DNA from: Branchiostoma floridae
Taxonomy: Eukaryota > Chordata > Leptocardii > Amphioxiformes > Branchiostomatidae
Direction of reading: 5' to 3'
DNA length: 64,000 bases
NCBI RefSeq assembly: GCF_000003815.2
Contig: NC_049989.1
Coordinates: forward strand, 9,486,540-9,550,539
The number at the start of each line of letters is the position of its first letter. Positions within the stretch are counted from its first letter, which is position 1. This document shows positions 49,301-60,840 of the stretch, one piece after another. The notes under the pieces were generated by a model. That model ran no database searches. It saw nothing but the letters and a program-made list of their open reading frames with translations, and was not told the origin of the DNA. The position numbers were made by a program, and so were the translations under genes.

Positions 49301-49630
49301 CAGTCCATTTGATAAAGTAGTCATTTACATTGCGTGAATTGAAGAATTCCTCCAAAGCACGATCTCTGGCATTGAATTCAGTTCGCACACAAAAAACAAA
49401 TTATCTTAGATATCTCCGATGGCCAGAGGAGACCTGGTATGCCCTCTGGGAACAAAACTAGCTCATCAAAACACCCCTAAAACTTGTCAATACTGCAAAA
49501 TATTCCACACAGAAACATAGATAATCATTCTCCACACACAACCGCCGTGTTTATCTCATACGTACCTGCAAACTGTGGAATTTGCTTGCTGACGCAAGAC
49601 ACTCGTCAACCTTCCCATGGTCGCCGCCAT
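40325..49630 (-). CDS. NIPSNAP: NIPSNAP family mitochondrial protein
   Basis: Ten exons: 49630-49566, 47802-47654, 47215-47170, 46956-46862, 46168-46098, 45758-45618, 45253-45222, 42582-42488, 41138-41055, 40389-40325. All phases fit and give 280 residues, close to human NIPSNAP1/2. Family landmarks: [12 protein letters not shown]...[93 protein letters not shown] and the end [11 protein letters not shown]...FSPLQ. The first 22 residues, rich in Arg and lacking acids, fit a mitochondrial targeting sequence. In mammals these proteins act at mitochondria and flag damaged ones for mitophagy; the same is inferred here. NIPSNAP1 versus NIPSNAP2 orthology cannot be judged. Oddities: a splice-donor minisatellite after exon 8 and a possible cassette exon at 43953-44030. 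Confidence 0.93.
41535..42520 (-). repeat. Minisatellite duplicating the NIPSNAP exon 8 end and its 5' splice site
   Basis: Sixteen tandem units, transcribed from 42520 towards 41535. Most are 63 bp (ten intervals), four are 67 bp and one 48 bp. Each carries a copy of the exon end (coding [10 protein letters not shown]) followed by the donor CATCTCTGGG|GTAAGTCAG. Donor positions by unit start: 42481, 42433, 42370, 42307, 42244, 42181, 42118, 42051, 41988, 41925, 41862, 41795, 41728, 41665, 41602, 41535. Variants: the unit at 42244 has CTGAG|GTAAGT, making an in-frame TGA, and the unit at 42118 has GTAAAT. Confidence 0.95.
43953..44030 (-). CDS. Possible 26-codon cassette exon of NIPSNAP
   Basis: Acceptor TTCCCTCAG, donor GATTG|GTAACA, length 78 nt, phase 2 at both ends. 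It could therefore be inserted between exons 45253-45222 and 42582-42488 without changing frame. It would code [10 protein letters not shown] then [16 protein letters not shown]. It starts with GGCC where the known next exon starts GGCT, and ends with the same split Trp codon. I know no counterpart in vertebrate NIPSNAPs. Open frame, both splice sites and exact phase fit support it; the donor is moderate. Confidence 0.55.
46206..46498. mobile_element. CAGGGCTCGAAAT hAT-like element in a NIPSNAP intron
   Basis: Starts CAGGGCTCGAAATACTGGG and ends TTTCAAGCCCTG, with internal GGTGCACC words. It is flanked by catat on both sides (5 bp at least). A second copy, in inverted orientation, is at 62782-63130. 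Confidence 0.65.
47982..48099. repeat. (CTCA)n microsatellite
   Basis: About 28 tetranucleotide units CTCA with two single-unit interruptions (CACACT), in the first NIPSNAP intron. Confidence 0.95.
48100..49565. other. Rest of NIPSNAP intron 1
   Basis: No exon recognised. The intron runs from the exon 1 donor CAG|GTACGT (49565) to the exon 2 acceptor at 47803. Confidence 0.4.
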
Positions 49631-49968
49631 CTTGAAATTATAATATGACCTTTAACCCGAATTTTCACATCTACATTTTGTTTTTCATTTATACGATAAG
49701 ATAAAGTACAAGTGCCATTATTTAAGGGTAAAAAGTCAATACTTTTATTTCTCACGTATAAACTCTGAAGAGTTTCTAAATAGAAATGTTTTCTTTCCTA
49801 AAAATAACAAAGTTATTGTCCCGTCATGCTCGTAGCCAAGCAACGGCCGCCATATTTGTTACGGAAGAAAGCCTCTCGTTTTTGTTGCTCGTATACAAAG
49901 TTCTCCTGGAATTTTGTCCAGATTGTCTCAATTTTTCAGTTCTTTCGGTGAACATCTCTACCGCCAAG
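49631..49968. promoter_or_regulatory. Divergent promoter between NIPSNAP and CFAP73
   Basis: Only 338 bp separate the two start codons, on opposite strands. It contains no TATA box that I can place. Both ATGs lie in sequences resembling the ATGGCGGC(C/G) start of broad promoters (CAAGATGGCGGCG for NIPSNAP; an ACGGCCGCCATATTT block at 49842-49856 towards CFAP73). Shared regulation is inferred from distance only. Confidence 0.55.
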
Positions 49969-52900
49969 ATGACTGTGAGTCTAGAGGAATACTTCAGGAC
50001 AACTTTTGAGGACAAGCTCCTCGTGTAAGTGGAGTTTTCTGCTGATTTTATAATGGTGCAATTTTGTAGTTTTTCAGGTCCTCCTTCAACTTCCAAAGTC
50101 ATTTTGTCAACTTTACATAAATCTAACTGGTATTATGAGTTAATGAGTACGTGCTAAAATAGGTGACTTGTATATTACCTAAGAACCTATATTAGTAAAT
50201 TGCAACGTAATCTCTTATCTGCCTAAATCAAAAGAATATCTAAGTACATTCATTGCAAAGTAACATTTTCTGTACTCGAATGAATATTTTATTGTATCAT
50301 AATTTTTGTGTGTGTGTGAAATCCTAGATACTCTTGCAAGTCTTTATAGCAACGAAACATATTGTAATTAATATGATTGACAAATAAGTACAGATCAGGC
50401 TGGGGTACGCACCCAACGTTTTAATTCTGTGATCGGGCAGGGGATCAGTTTTGAAAGTATGACAATAATTGTAAAAATGGCCTGCAACTAGCAAAATTAA
50501 AGGGCTGCAATTAATTTCTCAGATGATAGACCCGTGCCAGCTACAGTACTGACCAGTCAAATAGCAGTTTTAATAGTAGGCCTTGCTATGCTTAGTATGC
50601 TATATATATCCTGTAATGTAACTGTCAGTAGAAGTTAAAAAGATAGCACTATATGACGGATTGGCTGGACTTTACATTTCCCTTGTTTCTTTTTTGGCTT
50701 ACGTATTTCTTGACTTTCACAACACAGAAAAATGCCAGAGAGGGAGGACGACCACCTGACTCCCGCGACCCGGCTGCTGGAGAAACGGCGGGAGATGCAA
50801 GAAGTCGAGCAGGCACTCGCTGCTCAGAAAGAGGCAAGAAGTCTTCTTCTTTTCTCATCTTAAAGATTGTACTTTTGATATCCATATCCTTGTTACGACT
50901 TGTGTCTAAAGCACATGTGTGGATAAAAAGCAATCATTTTCGTTACTGCCACAAAATATTAGGGATGTTTTGGTATCCCATCTCAGTTCTATCTTGCTTT
51001 GTTCTTGGTCTCATACAGGAGTTTCAGATGAAGATGGAGAGCCTGCAGCAGAGGCGGGAGGAACTGGAGCGGAAAGAGTACCAACTCAAAGAGTCACTTC
51101 TCAAATTTGATAAATTCTTAAAGGTTTGTCAATTTCATACCGTTGTTGTAGAATTTGACTATTGTCCTTGCACCTTAAAACTGCAAATACATAGGCAGTT
51201 AAATCGGCACTACAGGTCAGGATAATGCCAAAACTACAGTAACTGTGCCTGTGCAGTTTTTTTCTTCATTTTTCAATTTTCTTTGACAATTCAACTTGAC
51301 AGCTTGTGGACCACAATTGACTCATTACTATCTACAATTTGTTACAATCTAAGACCTTTTTATTTCTCCACAGGAAAATGATGCAAAAAGAGCTCGAGCA
51401 GTCAAAAAAGCAGAGGAGGAGAAAAAATTAAGTAAACAGAAAGATTCAGAAATATCAAAGTAAGTATTCGATTTGGTTATCATGGTCCTTACTTAAATCG
51501 ACTGAATTCTGATTTAACTTATATACAAGTTACTAGGATGGATAGTTTGATTTAAATTGTACCATCAAATTTCATAATCATAATTCAACCTGGAACTTTT
51601 AAGATGGCCACTTTAAAACATGGTGAATTCAAAAACACAATGTAGAACAACAGTAATCCCAGTCATGCAAACAACAGATATCCATGCATATGTTCATGAC
51701 CTTATTGAAAAAGTCTCTGTGACTGTTAATGTGGCATTCTTAAGAGTTCGTTCGTTAAGAGTACCTGATTGAAATATGACAGTTGGATTGAACATTGTTC
51801 TAACTTTTCTTGATACTTTTTATCATCACTGGCTTCCTACTTCATGTTAATGGATATTATCATCAACACTTATCATTGCATCTATATGGTAATAACATTG
51901 TAGGTATTACATATTGTATTTGCTCAATCTGACTCTTGATAATAAAATGGTTCTTTAGTATCTAAAATTATAATTATCTTGTTCATCAAAATTATTTTAA
52001 TTGCTACTATTTTACAGGTTAGCGGAAGACGTGGGAGAGCTGAGTAAGGGTCGTGACCAGGTCCAGTCCCGGCTGGAGAAACACGTCATCTACCACCGCT
52101 ACCTGGAGCGCGTGCTGGAGCAGGCAGAGGAGTTCCACGAGATACGCGAGGTCATTGACCGGCACGGAACCCTGGTCACCACTCACGTGGTCAGTATTTG
52201 GAGGTCAAAGGGATATTTATAGCTGAAAGGAAACATTTCTTCTGTGGTATGATGTTGGAAAGGACTACAGAAGTGTATTCATATTTAGTAGCATTTATTT
52301 GCCTGCTATATGTACAACTGTGTTTATGTGTAATGGTGTTAAAAATATTTTTCATCTTGCTTAAAAAATTGGTATGACTTTAGATCTTGACCAGCGAAAT
52401 TTTTGGCCTTCTGGCAGCTTTCTTTGTTACTACAGTAGAGCTTTCTGCTTTTGTATCTCATATTCTTGACAAGCTATGGTCACAATATTTTGGTGATAGA
52501 ATACTAGTATTAGCCTTTGTCTTTTGAAATAAGTCACTGCAGCACCCTATGGAACTGCAAGAAGTAATACGTTAAAATTAGAATGTGAATTTCTCCTTTT
52601 TCTCAGGACTTACTTGAGCGTGAACAGAAGAACCAGGATGCGATGGAGAGGGAGAAGGCGAGGCTGGCCAAGTTTCTGGAGGAGAAGAACAATGAGATCA
52701 TGTCCTACAACAATGAGCTGGCCAACCTTCAGACACAGCTGGACAATGCACAGGCCTCAGCTGTCAAATGGTCAGTCTATAAGACAGTAGCATGTCAGAT
52801 TATATTCAACATTTACAATCTAGATTTTCTGTCACTGTCTGAAAAAAAAGTCTCTATATATGACATACAAGTTTTAGCCTGGCATCCACCTATATTAATA

Positions 52901-54715
52901 GCTACTTGGTCTCTTTTGCAATATGATCGCACAGTCAAAAATTGCAAGAGAGCAAAGAAAACCTGCTGTTTTAGGTCTGGCGTAATGTTTCTTTTTCTGA
53001 ATTAAATGAGCATGAGCAGAAAGATGTCTGGACTGTAGAATTGATAAGATGGCTCTGATAGTTTTGATTCAAAATTCAGAAGTTGTCATAACCTGACTAT
53101 TACGAAGGAAAATTGTTAAGATTTCTTTGTTATGTGTTGGAAGTTGCTACCAATGATATATGATATCACTTCAGATTAATAGTTTTACGTGTGTATATTA
53201 AGGCTTGAGCCCTTACCGAAATAGTTTCAGACAAAGATGAGAGTAGGACATTGATATTCCATGACATTACTTGTACATTTTGGATACATTCTAACTTGTT
53301 TTGCTTTCTTTTCTAGGGAGGCCATTTGGACTCACATCAAGAACACAGCTGCAAAGAAGACACTTCTGTTGGGCAGAATCAAGATGTAAGTTTACATGGT
53401 CATAACACTGGTGACCACAATCTACACACATCAACAGTAACATCAACTCTCATAATTCCACCAGGTGCCATACCGCCACATGAGAAAAATACATTAAGTG
53501 ATTTGAAGGAGATGTACCAATACAGCATCAGTAATCCTCTGAGGAATATAAACTTGAGGTATTTAGGACAAGACAACCTTGAGAAAACCTCTATAACAAT
53601 TTATTTGAAGTGGCGGTATTATGGCACCCGGTAAGAGTTGATGTTACACGCATGCTGCCAACACAAAAGTTTTTGATTGTATATTACAATTGTATCTATT
53701 GCCCAATATAATTGTGGTGTGAAATGAACATTGCTGTCCCACATGTGTTGGCCATTCATTATGTAAGTCATGAATTCTGTCTAAAACATTACAAATAGTA
53801 ACATTAACATGGCATTTTTATTTTTGTCTAGGGCAACACATAACCTGTTCCAGTTGGTGAACAAGCATTTGAAACAGGCTGTGGAGATGGAGAACACACA
53901 TGAACAGCTGAGCAAGGTGAACATGCTGCTTATTTTTTAGACTACAGATGTTGTATACTATTAGACATGTACTATATGTACACATCACCAAAATACATGT
54001 TACACAGTTATTGAAAAAGAACTGAGTTGTTCAAAAATTTGTTTTTCCTTTTAACTGTTGTAGAGTGGAACTCATTGCTACCAATTACTGTAAAAGCATC
54101 CTTATTTGCTTAAAATAACCCTTATGCAATCATATAGCTATAGATGTGCAAAGGTTATGTGACAGTGAGATGAAATAAGCTGCTGCTGTGCCATGTGCCT
54201 GACAAGTTGGTGTGTTATGCAGTTAATAACTGCCAAGTAGATACAGATGCAGAACAGCACATCAGGGAAGACCAATAGGTTAACAAAGCATTAAAAGATA
54301 TTGTTGGGTGAAATGAGATCAACTCATATTTGCAATATTGGTGGCAACAAAATGATCTTGTGACTTTTGTTAATTCCAATTGATGCAACGTGCCCATTTC
54401 AATTGATGTAAAGCACTCTACTCGGGAACAGAGTACAGCTTTTGGCAACAAAATATTTTTGCATCGAAAACAGGTGGTACTGCCATAGGGAGAATGAATG
54501 GAAAGTAAGAAAGCCAAAATGTATTATGTGATATAGAGCTTGGCTAGGGACACTGCAATCGATGGTACGTTGTGCTTTTGTTTAAACCCTACTTTTTGTT
54601 TTTTACCGTCCAGATCCAGACATTCATCTTGGATCTAACTCAGATCACCCAGGAGATCAAACGTGCGGAGACTGCTGCAGGGACAACGTCAATTTTTGGG
54701 GGTTCATCCTCATAG
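49969..54715 (+). CDS. CFAP73: Cilia- and flagella-associated protein 73 / CCDC42 family
   Basis: Nine exons: 49969-50024, 50728-50833, 51019-51123, 51374-51459, 52018-52189, 52607-52770, 53317-53385, 53832-53916, 54614-54715; 314 residues. Almost wholly coiled coil. Family landmarks are EEYFRTTFEDKLL at the start, RLLEKRREMQEVEQALAAQK, RREELERKEYQLKESLLKFDKFLKEND (as two segments), ARLAKFLEEKNNEI, and WTHIKNTAAKKTLLLGRIKMA followed by NLFQLVNKHLK. The RLLEKRRE...QALAAQKEEF block and the neighbouring IQCD and TPCN1 genes favour CFAP73 over its paralogue CCDC42. In Chlamydomonas the CFAP73 relative is part of the MIA complex that regulates inner dynein arms; an axonemal role is inferred. Intron 2 uses a GC donor (GAG|GCAAGA). 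An in-frame ATG at 49786 exists but would add residues not typical of the family. Confidence 0.88.
53437..53647. mobile_element. Inverted-repeat element (GTAACATCAACTCTCAT family), copy 2
   Basis: Left end GTAACATCAACTCTCATAAT and right end AAGAGTTGATGTTAC are inverted for about 40 bp including GGTGCCATACCGCCAC/GTGGCGGTATTATGGCACC. It lies in the CFAP73 intron 51 bp after exon 53317-53385. Same family as 24946-25166. Confidence 0.75.
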
Positions 54716-55081
54716 AAAATCCATCTGTTCAAAGGATGTTCTTTTGTACACTCCAAAACATCATTCAAACTGCGGTTGCTAAGGACACTCTGAACCTTCA
54801 CTTTTCTCCCCAGCCTCTACCAGCTGCCTACCCCCTCCTTAACCAGCTTGTCTCCATCCCGACTAGCCCAGGCTTGGCTCTCAACTCCGCATGCTTGATA
54901 ATCTAGCTTTCCTAGGTGTATTCTGTCCTCTTACCTTTTACCTGTAGTTACCTGTAGCTTTTACCTGCACAGTACTTTTTCCCTGCATGACTTTTCACTT
55001 TTTCTCTACATTGCTTTATCCTTCTGGTGGCTGCTTCACTCCTAACCCTCTCCCCACCCCTTCCCCCCTCCTCCCCTGCAG

Positions 55082-55411
55082 ATCCAACAGTTCTGCCTTG
55101 ACCTTAGTTCGGTGGTCAGAGACCTCACGTCAGAGTTCACCATCACGTACACAGCCACTGGCGCCCGCATGGCCGACATGCCAGGGGGCGCACCAGTACA
55201 CCGTGGGAAGAGCGACACGGCCAAGCCTTCTCCCAGACGGCCCAGTCAGGTGGAGGTGCACATTCCAGGGAAGCGCCGACTGTCCCAGGTGCAGATCCAC
55301 GCCCGCTTCCAGGACATCCCCGGTATCGGACGGGACAGCCCGGATACCGGCAGGCGCCGGCCTAGCCAAGCTCGACTAACCATGCGAAGGCCTTCTAACG
55401 CCACAAACTAA
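55082..55411 (+). CDS. CFAP73: Alternative terminal exon of CFAP73
   Basis: After a strong acceptor (pyrimidine-rich CCCCTCCTCCCCTGCAG) an exon opens with IQQFCLDLSSVVRDLTSEF, clearly related to IQTFILDLTQITQEIKRAE of exon 54614-54715. Both start ATCCA in phase 0, so either can follow exon 53832-53916. This version continues for 109 residues with a basic, Pro/Ser/Arg-rich tail (KPSPRRPSQVEVH..., RRPSQARLTMRRPS) holding several RRPS/RRLS-type phosphorylation sites. It gives a 390-residue isoform. AATAAA follows at 55834-55839, and I see none after the other exon. Confidence 0.75.
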   Translation: MQQFCLDLSSVVRDLTSEFTITYTATGARMADMPGGAPVHRGKSDTAKPSPRRPSQVEVHIPGKRRLSQVQIHARFQDIPGIGRDSPDTGRRRPSQARLTMRRPSNATN

Positions 55412-55833
55412 CTAGGGCCTTCATGGTTCTTGCAAGCAAAACCTCTACATTGACAGAATACCTCTAATTCTTTTGTCCCATTTCATAGAAACTGTAGTTT
55501 GTTCTGCACTGTTTTGCATTTATCCTGCTTTTACAGTAATACGTTGAAAAGTGTTTTGAACCTTCTGGTTTCAATACTTTGTAGCATTTATTACACTCAG
55601 TCTGGTTATTGTAATCCTAAAGGAGGATCTTTGTAGTGCAGACTTGTTATGACATTAAGAGCTGCAACATGGCTACTATATGTTAAACAATAGCATCAAG
55701 CATGCAACCACTCATTGAGCATTACAATGACAATACCCCAAGCTTTGCTATGCTCTACAAAGTTATGTAGATTTCTAAACCAAAGTGCCTTTTACAGAAT
55801 TACACCATTATCTTGTGAGAAATATCTGTTTGA

Positions 55834-55839
55834 CAATAA
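55834..55839 (+). terminator. Polyadenylation signal of CFAP73
   Basis: AATAAA 423 bp after the stop of the distal last exon. The convergent IQCD signal lies about 500 bp further on. Confidence 0.6.
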
Positions 55840-56335
55840 ACATTGTTATGTATTTTCTATGGTGTTCCACTATAATGTAAAAAATATGAGATTGTGTTAT
55901 ACATTGTATTTAAAAATATGACATGGAGACTTGGTGCAGTGTATACATGTGATTTATTCAACACAGCAGATTGTGAATTTGTATTATATCGGTTATCATC
56001 ATATTCTGTGTTTATGAATTCTGATGTACTTTGTAAGAAATATTGATAAAATAATATTTGCCACTCATATACTGTCTTATGTTTATAATAAGTAATCTAC
56101 ACACACTGAGAATCTTTAGGCAAATGTACATGGAGAATCTATGTAAGAGGCAACAGAATTCTGTTTCACAGTAAAACAAATACTTTCATATATACATATA
56201 TAATGAACAAAACCATTAACATTTCAGACTCATTCAGATAAAAATGTACATTCAAGTCAAATATTTTTGTCTAGTTTGTGAAAAGCTAAAGATTGGTTGA
56301 CAAAAAATATACAGATACTGGAATTCAAAGTTTTT
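55840..56335. other. Gap between convergent CFAP73 and IQCD
   Basis: About 500 bp of AT-rich sequence between the two polyadenylation signals. No coding sequence seen. Confidence 0.5.
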
Positions 56336-56341
56336 TTTATT
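56336..56341 (-). terminator. Polyadenylation signal of IQCD
   Basis: AATAAA on the minus strand, 143 bp after the IQCD stop codon, so the 3' UTR is short. Confidence 0.6.
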
Positions 56342-56483
56342 GAAGAGGCAATGTTTATTTTTTATCAAAAATTGGATACACTTTGCAGCAAGCTACATGA
56401 ACAGTGCAGAATTCAAAAGTAATATGATTTTAAAAATGACTAATAATCCTCCAATAAAAATGGTACCAATGGAACATTTTGTA

Positions 56484-59400
56484 CTACTTCTTCCCTTTCT
56501 TTCCCTTCTTGCCCTTGCCTTTGCCCTTGGTTTTCTGCTTGAGCATCTTGCGGACCTTGTAGGATCTCCAGAAGGCCTGGACCACTGTGGCAGCCCGGAT
56601 GGCCATCTCAAGTTCTCTTTCTTCTTGTTCCTGTGAAGCAAAAGTGATATCACTATTAGATAACGTTACAGTAAATTGATTTATGTATGTTACCAGTTGA
56701 AATAAGTAGAAACATGATGGAAAGCAGCAAAACAGGTACATGCACACACAATGTATTTCAATTTGTCATGAGTTAAACTTTATGAACTTCCTTATAGCTA
56801 TTATACATGTACACACATCTGTTATCAACTGATATTCGTTTATAGCTTGAGCTACATGTAAATCATTGCCATTGTTGAGTTTTTAAGCGAAACTGCCATA
56901 TATCAGTGGCTCCTGTACTGACCTCTTACTGGTAAGCTCATCTTTTTGAAAGCTGCTGACCCATTGCTTTATGTCCACAAAGGGTCATCAAGGCCCAACA
57001 CAATCAAAGTTTGTTACATAGACTGATGTCTGTGTCTGTGGTAGACACCATGGGCTAATACAAATTCTGCTACCTACCTTTTTCTCTGCTGCTATCCTCT
57101 TCTCTTCCATGATCTTGGTGTACTCAGCCTCCAGAGTCTTAAACTTTTCTTCCAGCTCGTTAAGTTGGGCCTTCTCCTCCGTGTACACTGCATCCACCTC
57201 TTCGTACTCCGTCTGTCTGTCTCCCATGTCTGCGTCGTACTTCTGGATCCAGTTCTCTACTTCTGTCTCAATCTTGAACTTCCTCTGTGAGCAAGAGGTT
57301 TCATCTTTTAGCCCAACGACCCAGTAAGTTCTATATCACAAGGTGCTCCAATATTTACAATTCAAAAGGTTATCATGAAAATTTTCAAATATCTTAAGAT
57401 TTTTTAGAAAAAGTGAATTTGTTTTCAAAGCATCTTGAGATAGTTTTCAAAACATCTCTAGATTTGAAAATCTCAAGATGTTTCAATTTTTTTCTCTTTT
57501 TATTGCTGTCATTATTATCTAGATCTGCTTCTAGTGTGCTTTATATTTTTCAAAACACTAAATTTTAGTGTTCAAGCTGTGAAAGGCTATAAGCATTTAG
57601 TAATCTTCTCATTCCAAAAATTAAATATGTTCAATCTTAATTACCTTTCTGAGTGCCAGCTCACTCTCCCTGTGCTCTGCTGTCAGGTTGGCCAGCTGCT
57701 GTTTCAGCTGGTTGATCTCCTGCTGCAGTTTGCCCTTCTTGGAATCTGAGTTGCGCATGTCAGCCTGTTCCTCCTTATCCGCATCCATCTTGGTCCTGCG
57801 GATGTGCTCCTCGGAGAATTTCTCGATCGTGTGAAGCTGGTTCTTAAGCTTGCGAATGTGGTCATTCCTCTTGCTGATCTGATGGTAGAAATTATTCAAA
57901 TGTAAAAAAAAATTACCTGTAACAGTGCTGTAAATCTTTGAATCAGAGGAAAATCAGTATTCAGTCATGCTTCTGAAGTTGAATCTATATATTTCTAAGA
58001 GTTTCAGCGAGTTGTATTGAAATTTTTTTTACTTTTGCATGGCCCAAACCCCATTCCTACAATGATCACTGTTAGAGAATTGACAATGACAGGTGCACAC
58101 CTCCATGTCTCTCTCATCTTCTGCCTCCTGTAGTTCAGCCTCCAGTTTCTCAATGATTTCAGCATTTTTCCTGTCGCGGATGGTGATGCTGTCCACGTAA
58201 TCCGCCCTCTGCCTCTCCTCCAGTGGGGTCATCAACAGTCGCTCCACACAGATTTCCTTCAATTCTGCTAGACCCTGTATAACACAGAAATGCAGCTGTT
58301 TATGTAATGCAAGTAAATGCAAGTTGATTACAAGTTGATCAGCAGTAAAGAGACCCAAGATTTTAGTTTGACCAAAGTTTGTAACTTTGCAGTAATCTTC
58401 ACATATCTGAGGGCTGTTATGAACATTACAAGCAGGGTTACAGTTACTTTAGTCAACAAAAAGTTAGCTTTTTACCCCAGCCTATATGCCTGTACCCCCC
58501 AACAAGGATATTTGTAGAAAACACTGATTAAGAACTTGGAACAGTTTCATAAAGTTAGTATGTCACTGAATAAAGAGACGCCATACCCCCAACAACTCTT
58601 GCTCCTGTGTTGTCAGCACGCTGTTCTCTGCCCTGACAGCACTGACAGCAGCTGGGTTGATGCTGAACAGCCGCAAGATGTTCCTTGTGGAGTGGGCCAG
58701 CTGCTGCTGTACCATCTGCAGCTTGCGGGTCTGCTGTTCACTGGCCATACTGTACATGTCGCTGCGATCTCCCGCTGTCCTAGAGGTGGTGGCACTGCCT
58801 TTTCTGCTGCCTGTTGTGAACAGCAACAAAATGTTAAATGACTTAGTGATGGAGGAGAATGAGGTCTTTTGAGGTTGTTTAAGAAGATCCGTTATCTGGA
58901 TGTTTTCGACTACTTCAATACAGATTGATATATCAACCTTTTATGGTTTACACTTTATTCGATGACACTGAGTTAGATTTTACTTCAAAACAATACTGCC
59001 ATACAAAATAGACTAACAAAACCTCAGATGTTGAGAAGAAAAACATTTGTCTCCTATTTCTCAAATCTGTGAAGTCAGACAATGAGTAAATATGTCACAA
59101 ACTTTCAAACTAAAGTCAAGTTTTTAAATACCTGCAGATCCTGTTCTGGAACTCCCGGCCGATGACCCCCTCTCTCCCGTTGATTCCTTCGGTATCAGGA
59201 GACCGTTGAAGATCCTCTGCAGCTCGCAGTGGTGTTCTACCTCTCTCTTTAGTTCCACCCCGAGAACAACGCTAAATCTGTCCATGTTGTTGTTGACGTG
59301 AGGCAACAGAGCCAGAAGTTCTCCCCTCTTGATGGCATCCTCCAAAACAGCCACTATCCGCTGGGACTCCACCGCCGTTAGCTTCTTCCTTGCCGGGTCT

Positions 59401-59513
59401 AAAACTCTCAAGGCGTCCGGCTGATTTCTCTTACTCGTGCCGCCCAGGGAAGCCATGATCGGAGTCCTGCTGTGGGTCTGTTTAGAAGCTGCAGCTAAAG
59501 CAACGTCCGCCAT
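56484..59513 (-). CDS. IQCD: IQ motif-containing protein D (dynein regulatory complex subunit 10)
   Basis: Six exons: 59513-59132, 58810-58587, 58274-58101, 57878-57645, 57284-57078, 56630-56484; 455 residues against 449 in human. The match is collinear: KKLTAVESQRIVAVLEDAI near the start, STRNILRLFSINPAAV, ERLLMTPLEERQRADYV, IRKLKNQLHTIEKFSEEHIRRTK, IETEVENWIQKYDADMGDRQ, and an IQ motif at the end (ATVVQAFWRSYKVRKML). The tail is a lysine/glycine run (KGKGKGKKGKKGKK), as in the human protein. DRC10 is part of the nexin-dynein regulatory complex that links outer doublets and controls ciliary beating; the IQ motif should bind calmodulin. The start at 59513 (MADVALAA) was chosen for length; the frame stays open upstream to 59657. 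Confidence 0.92.
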
Positions 59514-60268
59514 GTTTTTTCCACAATCTATAGCGAATCCAACAACCAAAAAAACAAACTCTTGCCGCGTTAATCTGTTCCTAAACAATCCTAGAATGTG
59601 TATTCCCGCTTTCCCTTGCAGTCTGTATGAAGAAGATCCTTCCAACAACCCTGTCAACGAGATAAAGGACTTACGACGACCAACTCCTCAAAACACGCAC
59701 CAACTTCTTCGCAGATCTACAGCCCGGATTGTTGTTTTACGTTGTTTGCCCTGATGACTGCGCTTGTATAAAGTAGTTCCATGACAAGTAAACACTACTC
59801 TGTCGTTCCCATTATATCCTGCGAATCTAAATATCTATGATATGAACTATAAATACGATAGTTAATTATTTTCGCCATGAAATAGAAATTATGACACCAA
59901 GTTCTTATCTTTTAGCGCAATAATACTGATTCCCAGACAGGGAACCGCCCCTTGTGAGTCTGGCGTCGCCATGGCAATCCAGGTCACTGACCTCTTCCTC
60001 CCACATCTCGCGAGACCTTATAGCTTTGCGAGATTTAGCGAGATAATAATATGAAAACGTCAGCACGTCTTTGCTTGATTGAGTGCATCAAAACTTCGGC
60101 GAATTAAGACGTAGATTCTCCGTGTTTTTCGATCCTAAACTTTATCTTTGCACTCGTAAGTATGTTAAGTCTTTCACAGATGCTGTCCTAGCATCAGTTG
60201 TAAAGTTATAACTCGCGTAAGATTAGCAGTAAAACTGCGTAATTGCCAGGCGAAGTAGTAAAGTCAAG
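59514..60268. promoter_or_regulatory. Divergent promoter region of IQCD and TPCN1
   Basis: 755 bp between oppositely oriented start codons. The part 59930-60070 contains several CTCGCGAG-like words (TCTCGCGAGACC near 60007), a motif known from bidirectional and broad promoters. No TATA box seen. Confidence 0.55.
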
Positions 60269-60804
60269 ATGTCCGACGACGACTTGGATCTGCCTTTTTA
60301 CGACGATTACTTTGGGCCCAACAAACCTCTTGCTCTGAGTGACATCGATACAGCCTCCATCAACAGTATAGGTAAGGTATTATGCTGTACTTTGCAATTA
60401 TTTGTCACTGTGACACTTAGTTGACTGTTTTATTACCTAATGTTACATCACATTACATAAAGGGTAATTAAATGGCGTCCATGCAAGCTATGTATTGGTT
60501 TAAGTGTTCAAAATCACTAGCTTTGTGACTGTATGCATATAATTGCATAGACGGTTAGCAAAATCTTAAAAAAGCTGGTGTAGACAATTGGAGATTGCAT
60601 ACTTCACCCTTTCATCAGATTCCAAAATCTTGTTGGACGGATGAAGATAGCAGAACTGAGACTGTATAGCTATATAGTAACACTGCATTGTGTGCATCGG
60701 TTTGACACATGAACACACAGACACTTTGACACACACACAGACACACACACACACACACGCAGTGTCACACACACACACAGACACACACACACACACACAG
60801 TGTG

Positions 60805-60840
<36 letters not shown>

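Noticed and set aside
55130-55369. Minus-strand frame opposite the distal CFAP73 exon
   Set aside because: Shadow of a real plus-strand exon with homology to its neighbour exon.
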